DNA from: Actinomycetes bacterium
Lineage (GTDB): Bacteria > Actinomycetota > Acidimicrobiia > Acidimicrobiales > Palsa-688
DNA length: 64,000 nt
Direction: 5' to 3'
Assembly: GCA_021850325.1 (NCBI GenBank)
Contig: JAJZMF010000016.1
Location: forward strand, 1-64,000
Shown: piece after piece, positions 8,441-16,214 of the stretch
Layout: each line of letters starts with the position of its first letter
How positions within the stretch are numbered: position 1 is the first letter of the stretch
Program-made: the position numbers and the translations under genes
Notes under the pieces: model-generated
Told to the model about the DNA's origin: nothing
Databases searched by the model: none
The model's input: only the letters and a program-made list of their open reading frames with translations

Positions 8441-9115
8441 TCATTCGTCGTCCGCCCAGTCGTAGGGTGCCCAGCGCGAGGCAACGGCGCCACCCCCTGC
8501 GCCCACGCTGAGAGCCGCCTCGCGGGCCGCCGCCACGAACTCCTTGACCTTCAAGGGGTCCTTGGTCCCCGGCGCCGCCTCCACGCCCGAAGCGACGTCC
8601 ACACCCCAGGGCTTTGCCGCCCTGATGGCCGCTGCCACATTGGCCGGGTTGAGGCCACCGGCCAGGACCAGGCGCTGGCCCTCGGGCAGGTCGCCGGCCA
8701 GCGCCCAGTCGAACACCTTGCCCGACCCCGGGTTGGGGGCGTCCAAGAGGATGGCGTCGGCTCCGTACTCGGCGGCCTGGGGCACCCGGGGGTCGCCCGC
8801 CGGCAAGGCCTTGATCACCATGGGGATGCGCTGGCGGATCCAGCGCGTCTCCGCCGGGGTCTCGGCCCCGTGCAACTGGGCGGCATGCAGGCCGGCCCCG
8901 TAGACCACCTCGACCACGCGCTGGGGTGCGTCGTTGCGGAACACGCCGACCGTCAGCACCTCGTCGCGCGGGAGCCTCTTCACGATGTCGGAGACCCGCT
9001 GCACCGAGACCCGCCGGGGCGAGGGGGCGAAGATGAACCCCACGGCGTTGGCGCCCATGGCGACCGCCAGCAGAGCATCGTCCTCGGAGGTCGTACCGCA
9101 GACCTTGATGAGCAC
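8441..9115 (-). CDS. trpF: phosphoribosylanthranilate isomerase
   Basis: This (beta/alpha)8 enzyme turns phosphoribosylanthranilate into the carboxyphenylaminodeoxyribulose phosphate used by TrpC. The 224-residue product starts MLIKVCGTTSEDDA with the catalytic Cys in KVCG; VGFIFAPSPRRVS, HAAQLHG, AILLDAPNPGSGKVFDW with the catalytic Asp, and VLAGGLNPANV all match the family. A GTG start shares one base with the trpC stop (TAGTG). It lies second in the trp operon. Confidence 0.96.
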   Translation of the reverse strand: MLIKVCGTTSEDDALLAVAMGANAVGFIFAPSPRRVSVQRVSDIVKRLPRDEVLTVGVFRNDAPQRVVEVVYGAGLHAAQLHGAETPAETRWIRQRIPMVIKALPAGDPRVPQAAEYGADAILLDAPNPGSGKVFDWALAGDLPEGQRLVLAGGLNPANVAAAIRAAKPWGVDVASGVEAAPGTKDPLKVKEFVAAAREAALSVGAGGGAVASRWAPYDWADDE

Positions 9116-9909
9116 TATTCGCTCCCGGTGGCCAGGAGGGCGGCCAGAGCAGCCCCGGGATCGGGTGAGCGGACCAGGGCCTCACCGACCAGGACGGCGT
9201 CGAAGCCTGCGCCGGCGAGACGGCGCACGTCACGCGCCGAGGCAATGCCGGACTCGGCAACCCGCACCACGTCGGCTGGCAGGGCCGCCGCCACCCGGAC
9301 GGCCCGGTCCGTGTCCACCTCGAAGGTGGAAAGGTCCCGCTGGTTGACGCCGACGAGGCGGGCACCACAGGCCAGGGCACGCTCGGCCTCGGCCTCGTCG
9401 TGGACCTCCACCAAGGCGTCCAGGCCGAGCTGGGACGCGGTCTCGAACAGCTCCTGCAGTTCGCGCTGCGCCAGTGCGCTCACTATCAGCAGGACGGCGT
9501 CCGCCCCCATGACCCGGGCATCGCACAAGTCGGCGACGCAGACCGTGAAGTCCTTGCGCAGTACGGGGAGGCCCACCGCCCGGCGGGCCTCGCGCAGGTC
9601 GTCGGGGGACCCGCCGAAGAACTCGGTGTCGGTGAGCACCGACAGGCACGCAGCGCCACCCTGTTCGTAGGCCTTGGCCAGCGATGCCGGCACCAGGTCG
9701 GGCGCCAGGGGGCCCTTGGAGGGGCTGCGCCTCTTGACCTCGGCGATGGCGGCCACCCCACCACCGCGCCTTCCCGCACCGAGAGCGGCGCTGAAGCCCC
9801 GGGTCGGCGGGCACGCCTCGGCCTGGCGCAGGAGCCGGGTGATGTCGCGCTCGTCGCGCGCCGCAGTGGCGCGGTGGGCCACCAGGATCCGGTCCAGGTA
9901 CGTCGCCAT
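9115..9909 (-). CDS. trpC: indole-3-glycerol phosphate synthase
   Basis: TrpC closes the indole ring to make indole-3-glycerol phosphate. The 264-residue product carries IAEVKRRSPSKGPL (catalytic Lys and phosphate contact), YEQGGAACLSVLTDTEFFGGS, VLRKDFTV with the second catalytic Lys, LVGVNQRDLSTFEVD and VAESGIASARDVRRL. The ATG at 9909 has a TACGCT hexamer eight bases upstream, so it may be translated from a leaderless message. It is the first gene of trpC-F-B-A; trpE lies 8 kb away and trpD and trpG are not in this window. Confidence 0.97.
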   Translation of the reverse strand: MATYLDRILVAHRATAARDERDITRLLRQAEACPPTRGFSAALGAGRRGGGVAAIAEVKRRSPSKGPLAPDLVPASLAKAYEQGGAACLSVLTDTEFFGGSPDDLREARRAVGLPVLRKDFTVCVADLCDARVMGADAVLLIVSALAQRELQELFETASQLGLDALVEVHDEAEAERALACGARLVGVNQRDLSTFEVDTDRAVRVAAALPADVVRVAESGIASARDVRRLAGAGFDAVLVGEALVRSPDPGAALAALLATGSE

Positions 9910-9917
9910 CCGCCCTC

Positions 9918-9923
9918 AGCGTA
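9918..9923 (-). promoter_or_regulatory. -10-like hexamer of trpC
   Basis: TACGCT on the minus strand, 8 bases before the trpC ATG, fits a -10 box feeding a leaderless or near-leaderless transcript. No -35 was assigned. Confidence 0.45.
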
Positions 9924-10057
9924 GCCGCCACCTGCCGGCGACCTGCCCGGTTTACCCAGGCCACCGGCCCGGGCGGCCGGGCCCAAGGGACCGGTGCGCT
10001 GGCCGGCCCGGAGCAATGGCCAGAGCGGTATGCGCCTGCAGGACGTCGCCGGCGTGG

Positions 10058-10063
10058 CATGCT
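10058..10063 (+). promoter_or_regulatory. -10-like hexamer of the response regulator gene
   Basis: CATGCT lies 7 bases before the ATG at 10071, which itself lacks a usable ribosome-binding site. This placement is why I prefer 10071 to the ATG at 10059, which falls inside the hexamer. Confidence 0.35.
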
Positions 10064-10070
10064 GACAGGG

Positions 10071-10760
10071 ATGGTGGCCGAACAGGGCACGATCGTCGTC
10101 GTCGAGGACGACCCGAACATTGCCGACCTCGTGGACATGTACCTGCGGAGGGAAGGTTTCCGGGTGGTCCAGGCAGGCACGGGCGAGCTGGGCCTGGCCG
10201 CTATAGAGCGCGAACTGCCCCGCCTCGCCATCCTCGACGTCAGCCTGCCCGGCGGCATCGACGGGCTCGAGGTGTGCCGGCGGGTGCGCTCCAACCGCTC
10301 CCTGCCGGTGCTCATGCTCACCGCCCGGGACGGGGAGGTGGACCGGGTGCTGGGACTGGAGATGGGCGCCGACGACTACGTGACCAAGCCCTTCTCCCCG
10401 CGTGAGCTCGTGGCCCGGGTCAAAGCCATCCTGCGCCGGTCCGAGGGGCCGGGGCCGGGCGGGGCGCGCCACGCCGACGTGCTCATCGCGGGCCGGGTCG
10501 AGGTGGACACGGTCCGCCGGGAGGCCAGGGTCGATGGCAGCGTCGTGGCCCTGGCTTCCAAGGAGTTCCAACTGTTGCAGTTCTTCGCCGAACGGCCCGG
10601 CCGGGCCCTCAGCCGCCAGCAGCTCCTGGACGGCGTCTGGGGCCCGGGCTGGTTCGGCGACGACCGCACTGTGGACGCCCACGTGCGCCAGCTCCGCAAG
10701 AAGCTCGGTGACGCCCTGCCCCTCAACACCGTCTGGGGGCTCGGCTATCGACTGGGCTGA
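10071..10760 (+). CDS. OmpR/PhoB-family response regulator
   Basis: The 229-residue product has a receiver domain (acidic pocket in VVVEDDPN, phospho-acceptor Asp56 in AILDVSLPG, conserved Thr in MLTARD, Lys in VTKPFSPREL) and a winged-helix output domain (FQLLQFFAERPGRALSRQQLL, DDRTVDAHVRQLRKKLG). It should bind DNA as a dimer when phosphorylated by the histidine kinase encoded 33 bp downstream. It is divergent from trpC across a 160-bp gap. The signal and targets are unknown; unusually, the receiver Asp is followed by VSLPGGIDG, a slightly longer loop than the usual LxLPxxDG. Confidence 0.93.
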   Translation: MVAEQGTIVVVEDDPNIADLVDMYLRREGFRVVQAGTGELGLAAIERELPRLAILDVSLPGGIDGLEVCRRVRSNRSLPVLMLTARDGEVDRVLGLEMGADDYVTKPFSPRELVARVKAILRRSEGPGPGGARHADVLIAGRVEVDTVRREARVDGSVVALASKEFQLLQFFAERPGRALSRQQLLDGVWGPGWFGDDRTVDAHVRQLRKKLGDALPLNTVWGLGYRLG

Positions 10761-10793
10761 GACCGTGGGCGACGGTCGGGGTATGGAGGTGGC

Positions 10794-12305
10794 GTGCGCC
10801 GACGGGTGAGCCTGACCATGGTGCTCATGGTGGTGGGCGCCCTGGTGTTCACCGGTCTGGTCACGCTGGGCCTCACGGCGCTGGGCAGCGTCCAGCAGGC
10901 GCAGCGCCAGCTCGTGAGCGAGGCCAACGGAGTGGCCAAGGGCATCAACGACGAGCTCGGGGCGGCGCGGGCCCACGATTCGCTGGCGGTACTGCGCAGC
11001 ACCCTCGGGGTGCTCAAGGGCCCACTGCAGCTCCAGGGCGAGGCCATCGTCGCCGTCCGCACCAACGGCACTTTCTACAACCCGCTGGAGCCGGGCCGCG
11101 GACGCGTGCTGCCGAGCGGGCTGCAGGCGGCGCAGATCGAGACGGCGGCGTTCTTCCAAGCCCTGCCCGTGAGCGGCCACCTGGGCCGCCTGGCCTGGGC
11201 GGCCAGGTTGGTGGGCACCCCCGTGCCCGTCGGCCACGGACGCCCCGGGTGCCCGAGCTGCGGCGACGTCAACCTGGTCGTGGTGCTCACCCGCGAGGCC
11301 CCGGCCGGCGTGGGCAGCGCCTGGGCATGGTTCGCCCTGGCTTCCCTGCTCACCGTCGCCATCGCGCTGGTGGCAGCAAACCGGCTTGGCCACCGGATCG
11401 CCCGGCCCCTGCGCCAGACCGAACTGGTCACAGGTCGCATAGCGGCCGGTGACCTGCAGGCACGGGTCGACCTGTCGGCCCGGGACGGCGCCGAGCTGCA
11501 GTCCCTGGCCAACTCGGTCAACCGCATGGCCTCGGAGCTGGCGCGCGCCCAGAGGGCCCAGCGCCAGTTCCTCATGTCCGTCTCCCACGACCTGCGCACC
11601 CCCCTGACCTCGGTACAGGGCTTCGCCGAGGCCCTCTACGACGGCACGGCCGAGGACGTCAGGCACGCATCAGGCGTGATCCTCTCCGAGGCCCGCCGGC
11701 TGGAACGCCTGGTCACCGACCTGCTCGAGCTGGCCAAGCTGGAGGCGGGGGCGTTCCGGCTGGACTGCAGGCCCGTGGACCTGGCCCAGGCGGCCAACGA
11801 CGCCGTCGAAGCCTTCCAGCCCGCAGCCAACCAGCTCGGGCTGTCCCTGGCCATGACGGGGCAGGGCAGCGAGGGGCCGATGTGCCGTGCCGACCCCGAC
11901 CGGCTGGGCCAGGTGGTGGCCAACGTGGTGGAGAACGCCCTCAAGTACGCCAGCTCGCGGGTTTCGGTACGGGTCACGGCGGCCGGCGGGCACCCCAGGC
12001 TCGAGGTGGAGGACGACGGCCCGGGCATCCCACCCGAGGACATCTCCCGGGTCTTCAAGAGGCTCTACCAGTCGAGCGCGGCCGCCTCCCGCAAGCTCGG
12101 GTCCGGCCTGGGCCTGGCCATCGTGGACGAGCTGGTCACGGCGATGGGCGGGCGGGTATGGGCCACCTCCCCCCTGGGCCCGTGGGGCGGCGCCCGGATC
12201 ACGGTGGAGCTGGCCGGGGCGGGGGCTGCCCCCGCGAGCGGGCCCGGAGGACCGGGCCAGGGCTCGCTGGGCGGCCAGCCCACCCCTTCAGCGGTGGGCG
12301 GCTGA
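10794..12305 (+). CDS. membrane sensor histidine kinase
   Basis: The 503-residue kinase starts at a GTG with GGAGGT five bases upstream. A first transmembrane helix (about 8-30), an extracytoplasmic sensor of about 140 residues, a second helix (about 177-197) and a HAMP segment are followed by the H-box SVSHDLRTPLTSV with phospho-accepting His265. The ATPase domain has the N-box DRLGQVVANVVENALKYA, DDGPGI and GSGLGLAIVDEL. The sensor carries a Cys153-x-x-Cys156 pair (GCPSCG) right before the second helix, which could sense redox state or metal. It pairs with the response regulator just upstream and ends 5 bp from the convergent bioB stop. Confidence 0.93.
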   Translation: MRRRVSLTMVLMVVGALVFTGLVTLGLTALGSVQQAQRQLVSEANGVAKGINDELGAARAHDSLAVLRSTLGVLKGPLQLQGEAIVAVRTNGTFYNPLEPGRGRVLPSGLQAAQIETAAFFQALPVSGHLGRLAWAARLVGTPVPVGHGRPGCPSCGDVNLVVVLTREAPAGVGSAWAWFALASLLTVAIALVAANRLGHRIARPLRQTELVTGRIAAGDLQARVDLSARDGAELQSLANSVNRMASELARAQRAQRQFLMSVSHDLRTPLTSVQGFAEALYDGTAEDVRHASGVILSEARRLERLVTDLLELAKLEAGAFRLDCRPVDLAQAANDAVEAFQPAANQLGLSLAMTGQGSEGPMCRADPDRLGQVVANVVENALKYASSRVSVRVTAAGGHPRLEVEDDGPGIPPEDISRVFKRLYQSSAAASRKLGSGLGLAIVDELVTAMGGRVWATSPLGPWGGARITVELAGAGAAPASGPGGPGQGSLGGQPTPSAVGG

Positions 12306-12310
12306 GCTCG

Positions 12311-13477
12311 TCAGGTGTTCGCCGGTAGCACTGTCCCCGGGCCGCGCCGGCGGATGGCGGGCCTGAGCTCAGCCGGTCCATCGGCGGGCGGCAGGGCGCC
12401 GGACCAGCCCTCCAGCACGAAGCCGGCGTCGGCGACCATGTCCAGGTCCACCTGGCTCGGCGCGCCTTCTGAGGTGAGGTAGTCGCCGAGGAAGAGCGAG
12501 TTGGCCACGTGCAGGGCGAGCGGCTGCAAAGAGCGCAGGTGCATCTCCCGCCCGCCCGCCATGCGTACCTCGACGTCGGGGAACACGAAGCGGAACATGG
12601 CCAGCGCCCTCAGGCACCGCTCGGGCGAAAGCTCGGCCATGCCCTCCATCGGCGTGCCGGGGAAAGGCATCAAGAAGTTGACCGGGACGGAGGCAGGCTC
12701 CAGCTCACGCAGGCTGAAGGCCACGTCGACCAGTTGGTCGTCGGTCTCCCCCAGCCCCATGATGACCCCCGAACAGGGTGAGAGCCCGGCCTGTGCCGCC
12801 TCGCGCACGGTGGCCTGGCGGTCCTCGAAGGTATGGGTCGTGCAGATCTCGGCGTAGTTGTCCCCGGCGGTGTTGAGGTTGTGGTTGTAGGCGTCCGCTC
12901 CTGCCTCTTTGAGCCTGTCCGCCTGGCCCGGCCCGAGCAGGCCGAGGCAGACGCAGACCTCGATGTCGGGCAGGTCGGACTTGATGGCCCCCACCGCGCC
13001 CGCCACGCGTTCGATGTCCCTCTCGGTCGGGCCCCGCCCGCTGGCCACGAGGCAGACCCGACTGGCTCCCCGGGCCGCCGCCCGCTGGGCCTCGGCAGCC
13101 ACGGCGTCGGCGGCGAGCCAGTTGTAGGTGAGCACCCCGGTCTGCGAGCCGCGCCGCTGGGAGCAGTAGCCGCAGTCCTCACCGCACAGGCCGCTCTTCA
13201 TGTTGACCAGGTAGTTGAGCTTCACGCGGCGCCCGAAGTAGCGCCGTCGCACCCGCGCGGCGCCGGCCACAACGTCGAGCAGCTCTGCCGGTGCCCACGG
13301 CTCACCGGGCCCTCCCCCCGGCCCTGCCTCGTGCCCCGCCGGGGACCTGAGAACGGCCAGCGCCTCCTGCCTGGTCGGCGCCCGTCGCTGCAGCGCCTTC
13401 TCGGTCAGCTCCTCCAACCACCTGGGAGGGCCGCTGGCGTCCCCGGGCCCGGCCGGCCCGGCTTGCTCGTCCATCAT
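12311..13477 (-). CDS. bioB: biotin synthase
   Basis: BioB is the radical SAM enzyme that inserts sulfur into dethiobiotin. The 388-residue product has the [11 protein letters not shown] cluster-binding motif (CxxxCxxC), [11 protein letters not shown] before it, [39 protein letters not shown] and a late [17 protein letters not shown] stretch. It has about 45 extra N-terminal residues rich in Pro/Gly compared with the usual start. Two ATG codons stand in tandem (13477, 13474), with TAGCGT eight bases upstream. bioD is 1 kb away on the same strand beyond the oppositely oriented galM; bioA and bioF are not here. Confidence 0.96.
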   Translation of the reverse strand: MMDEQAGPAGPGDASGPPRWLEELTEKALQRRAPTRQEALAVLRSPAGHEAGPGGGPGEPWAPAELLDVVAGAARVRRRYFGRRVKLNYLVNMKSGLCGEDCGYCSQRRGSQTGVLTYNWLAADAVAAEAQRAAARGASRVCLVASGRGPTERDIERVAGAVGAIKSDLPDIEVCVCLGLLGPGQADRLKEAGADAYNHNLNTAGDNYAEICTTHTFEDRQATVREAAQAGLSPCSGVIMGLGETDDQLVDVAFSLRELEPASVPVNFLMPFPGTPMEGMAELSPERCLRALAMFRFVFPDVEVRMAGGREMHLRSLQPLALHVANSLFLGDYLTSEGAPSQVDLDMVADAGFVLEGWSGALPPADGPAELRPAIRRRGPGTVLPANT

Positions 13478-13485
13478 GTGCCCCG

Positions 13486-13491
13486 ACGCTA
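13486..13491 (-). promoter_or_regulatory. -10-like hexamer of bioB
   Basis: TAGCGT on the minus strand, 8 bases before the first bioB ATG; no Shine-Dalgarno sequence lies between, pointing to a leaderless message. Confidence 0.45.
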
Positions 13492-13616
13492 GGGCATGGT
13501 CACCTGGGCCGTCGAGCAGCCGGTGGTGCAGCGGCCGGCCCCGGGGGCCGGCACTGCAGGGCTCGGGGCCGAACCGCTACCCTTTCGGGCGTGGACAAGG
13601 GCCTGGGAGAACGTCG

Positions 13617-14534
13617 ATGACACGGACCGGTGAGCTCTACGTGGTACGTGACGGCACACGCGAGGCGGTGGTGACCGAGCTCGGCGCCGGCCTCTTCCGG
13701 GTCAACTGGGACGGCACGGAGCTGCTGAGCTCGGTGGCGGACGACGGCTTCGGTGGCTTCGGTTGCCACGGGCAGATGCTCCTGCCCTGGCCCGGCCGGG
13801 TCGCCGGCGGCCGCTACGAGCACGAAGGCGAGACCTATCAGCTGCCCCTGGACGACCACACCCACGGTGCCGCCATCCACGGCTGGGCCAGGTGGGCAAC
13901 CTGGCGGCTCGTGGACAGCTCCCCCGGCCGGCTCGTCATGGGGTGGCGCATGCTGGCCCAGGACGGCTACCCCTTCTGCTTCGACTTCGAGCAGGCCTAC
14001 GCCTGGACGGCGGGACGGTTCGAGGTCCGGCTCGACGGCGTCAACACCAGCGGGCGGCCGGCGCCCATCGGCTACGGGGCCCACCCGTACTTCAACCTGG
14101 GCGCGTCCAGCGTGGACGAGCTGGAGCTGACCGTCCCGGCCAGCAGCTACGTGCCCGTGGACTCAGCGCTCAACCCGACCGGGCCGCCCCTGCCCGTACA
14201 GGGCACGCCCTACGACTTCCGGCAGGGCACGGTGGTGGGCTCCGCCCGCTTGGACGTGACCCTGGCCGACCTGGAGCGCGACGACGAGGGCATGGTCACC
14301 GTCGGCGTCACCGCACCCTCCACCGGGGTGCGCCTCGGCCTGCACTACCAACGGCCAATCGACTACGTCCAGGTCTACAGCGGCGACACCCTCGTCTTCG
14401 GCCGCCGGGCGGGCCTGGCCGTGGAGCCTTACACCTGCGTGCCCAATGCTTTCAACAACAAGATGGGCCTGGCCCTGGTGCCCCCCGGCGGCACGTTCTC
14501 GGTCCGCTGGGCCATGAGCGTCACCGCCGTCTAG
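13617..14534 (+). CDS. aldose 1-epimerase family protein
   Basis: The 305-residue product is a GalM-like galactose mutarotase fold. The substrate-binding Arg lies in PWPGRVAGGRYEHEG, a catalytic-type His in HTHGAAIHGWAR, a second His in GYGAHPYFNLG, and the catalytic base Glu in GLAVEPYTCVPNAFN. Such enzymes interconvert alpha and beta anomers of sugars; the exact sugar is not clear because related subfamilies act on hexose 6-phosphates. The ATG at 13617 has GGGAGA just upstream, and TACCCT at 13578-13583 could be its -10. Its TAG stop and the bioD TAG stop share the palindrome CTAG. Confidence 0.9.
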   Translation: MTRTGELYVVRDGTREAVVTELGAGLFRVNWDGTELLSSVADDGFGGFGCHGQMLLPWPGRVAGGRYEHEGETYQLPLDDHTHGAAIHGWARWATWRLVDSSPGRLVMGWRMLAQDGYPFCFDFEQAYAWTAGRFEVRLDGVNTSGRPAPIGYGAHPYFNLGASSVDELELTVPASSYVPVDSALNPTGPPLPVQGTPYDFRQGTVVGSARLDVTLADLERDDEGMVTVGVTAPSTGVRLGLHYQRPIDYVQVYSGDTLVFGRRAGLAVEPYTCVPNAFNNKMGLALVPPGGTFSVRWAMSVTAV

Positions 14535-15238
14535 CCCTCCGGGGCCGCACCGCCCGCCACGCCACCCGGGGACGCACCGAGCAGGTGGGCGGCGACGTCG
14601 CTCACCGTGGTGAACGCCTGGGCGCCATGGGCGGCCAGCCAGCGCAGGTTCGCCACCTGCACCGGGTCGGAGCGCTCGAAGCGGTTGAGTAGCACCACGA
14701 AGCGTCCCGTACCGGCCCCGGTGGCCGAGAGGGCACGCCGCGCCAGGCCTATGTCGCCCAGGGCGCCCAGACCGGGGCGGCTCACCAGCAGGACCCCGTC
14801 CGGGCGGAGCGCGGCGACCATGTCGACCCCGTCACCGTCCTCCGCTTGGGGAGAACCCAGGCCGCCCGCCTGCTCGACCAGGCCCACGTCGGTGCCCGGG
14901 GGCCAGGCCAGCTCGTCCACGAGGTCGGCCAACCGCACCGGCGGGCGCCCGAGCGCGGCAGCTGCCATCGGAGGCGCCATGGCTACCTCGTAGCAGCGGC
15001 CGGGCCGGCACACCTGCTCGGGCAGCTCCCCCGTCGCCCGCGCCAGCAGGTCGGCATCGAGCTCGCCTCCTCCGGCGCCCGCTGCCGCAGGGTCGAAGGA
15101 CTGCGCCGGCTTGCGGGCCGCCACCACCAGGCCCCGGGCACGTACCTCGCGCGCCAGGGCGCAGGCCGACCAGGTCTTGCCCACGTCGGTCCCCGTACCC
15201 GCCACCACCCACAACCGGCCCGGGCGGGGCCCGTTCAC
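14531..15238 (-). CDS. bioD: dethiobiotin synthetase
   Basis: BioD makes dethiobiotin from diaminononanoate, CO2 and ATP, one step before BioB. The 235-residue product has the P-loop VVAGTGTDVGKTW, the ARKPAQSF segment with the catalytic Lys, ELDADLLARATG, and VEQAGGLGSPQAEDGDGVDM (the family usually has VEGAGGxxxP, so a Gln stands in the Gly position). The GTG at 15238 overlaps the ygfZ stop as GTGA. It is the last gene of the hisI-trpE-ygfZ-bioD run. The four-base CTAG is shared with the convergent galM stop. Confidence 0.9.
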   Translation of the reverse strand: MNGPRPGRLWVVAGTGTDVGKTWSACALAREVRARGLVVAARKPAQSFDPAAAGAGGGELDADLLARATGELPEQVCRPGRCYEVAMAPPMAAAALGRPPVRLADLVDELAWPPGTDVGLVEQAGGLGSPQAEDGDGVDMVAALRPDGVLLVSRPGLGALGDIGLARRALSATGAGTGRFVVLLNRFERSDPVQVANLRWLAAHGAQAFTTVSDVAAHLLGASPGGVAGGAAPEG

Positions 15239-16212
15239 CCGGGCATCCCGGCCAACCGGCCACAGGGCAGCTCGTGCACCACCGCGAGGGCCACGGCGGC
15301 GCCCTCGACGGAGCCCTGCGGCCCGGCCTCGACCACCTCCACCTCGTCTCCCACCTCGACGGACCGGGCGCAGTAGGCGAGCGCCCACCAGCCCGGCACC
15401 GGGCCCCCGGCCGTGCTCGTCACCCGGCCCACCGGGCGCTCCCCTGCACCGGCCGCCCCAGGCCGGCGCAGGACGGCACCGGAGGGCGCCGGCGCGGAAA
15501 GAGCTAGGCCTCTCAGGTGGCGGGGCACGTGGCCGCCACGGGAGTCGATGCGGGCGACCAGTTCCTGGCCCGTGTAGCAGCCCTTGGTGAAGCTCACGGC
15601 CCGGCCCACCAGGCCCGCCTCGGCAGGCAGGGTGGCCTCGTCCAGCTCGGAGCCGTGGCAGGGGAAGCCGGACAGGACGCGGCCCAGCTCGAAGTCGACA
15701 TCGGCCAGAGGCGCCGTAGCCGCAGGCAGAGGTGCACCGGGGCCGAGGACGTCGTAGCCCCACCAGCCCCCCCAGGCAAAAGGGAGCACCAGGTTGCCAT
15801 CGGCGTCGCTGGCCGCCGGGGCCGTCGGGCCGTCGGGCCGGTCGGGGACCGGTGCGCCCAGGGGCGCCCTGAGGGCGGCCGACCCCCAGTCCAGCTCGGT
15901 GATCTCGGCCCTGGTCCGCAGCTTGAACCGGCCGAGCCTCTCCACGAGGTGGCCAACGGCGACGGCGTCCGTGTCGAGCAGGAGCTCCTCGTCAGCAAGA
16001 CGGGTCACCCGCACCAGGGCGTCCAGCTTGCCCTGGGGCTGGAGGACCAACGACCAGGTGCAGTGGCCCGGCTCCAGGGCGTCGAGGTCCTGGCTCAGCT
16101 GGCCCTGCAGGTAGCGCCCGGCGTCCGGCCCGGCCACCCTCACCACCCGGCGCCGGGTGGGCAGGCCTCCCATCACCACCGGCCCGGCACCCCCGAGCTC
16201 CTCGCCTGGCAT
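15235..16212 (-). CDS. ygfZ: YgfZ/GcvT-family folate-binding protein
   Basis: YgfZ proteins bind tetrahydrofolate and help maintain iron-sulfur enzymes. The 325-residue product has the diagnostic KGCYTGQELVAR motif with its conserved Cys, an N-terminal YLQGQLSQDLDAL region and a barrel-like C-terminus. The ATG at 16212 has GGGAGG eight bases upstream; a GTG at 16218 overlapping the trpE stop as GTGA is also possible. Its place between trpE and bioD fits a helper role for the iron-sulfur enzyme BioB encoded nearby, an inference from context. Confidence 0.92.
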   Translation of the reverse strand: MPGEELGGAGPVVMGGLPTRRRVVRVAGPDAGRYLQGQLSQDLDALEPGHCTWSLVLQPQGKLDALVRVTRLADEELLLDTDAVAVGHLVERLGRFKLRTRAEITELDWGSAALRAPLGAPVPDRPDGPTAPAASDADGNLVLPFAWGGWWGYDVLGPGAPLPAATAPLADVDFELGRVLSGFPCHGSELDEATLPAEAGLVGRAVSFTKGCYTGQELVARIDSRGGHVPRHLRGLALSAPAPSGAVLRRPGAAGAGERPVGRVTSTAGGPVPGWWALAYCARSVEVGDEVEVVEAGPQGSVEGAAVALAVVHELPCGRLAGMPG

Positions 16213-16214
16213 GT

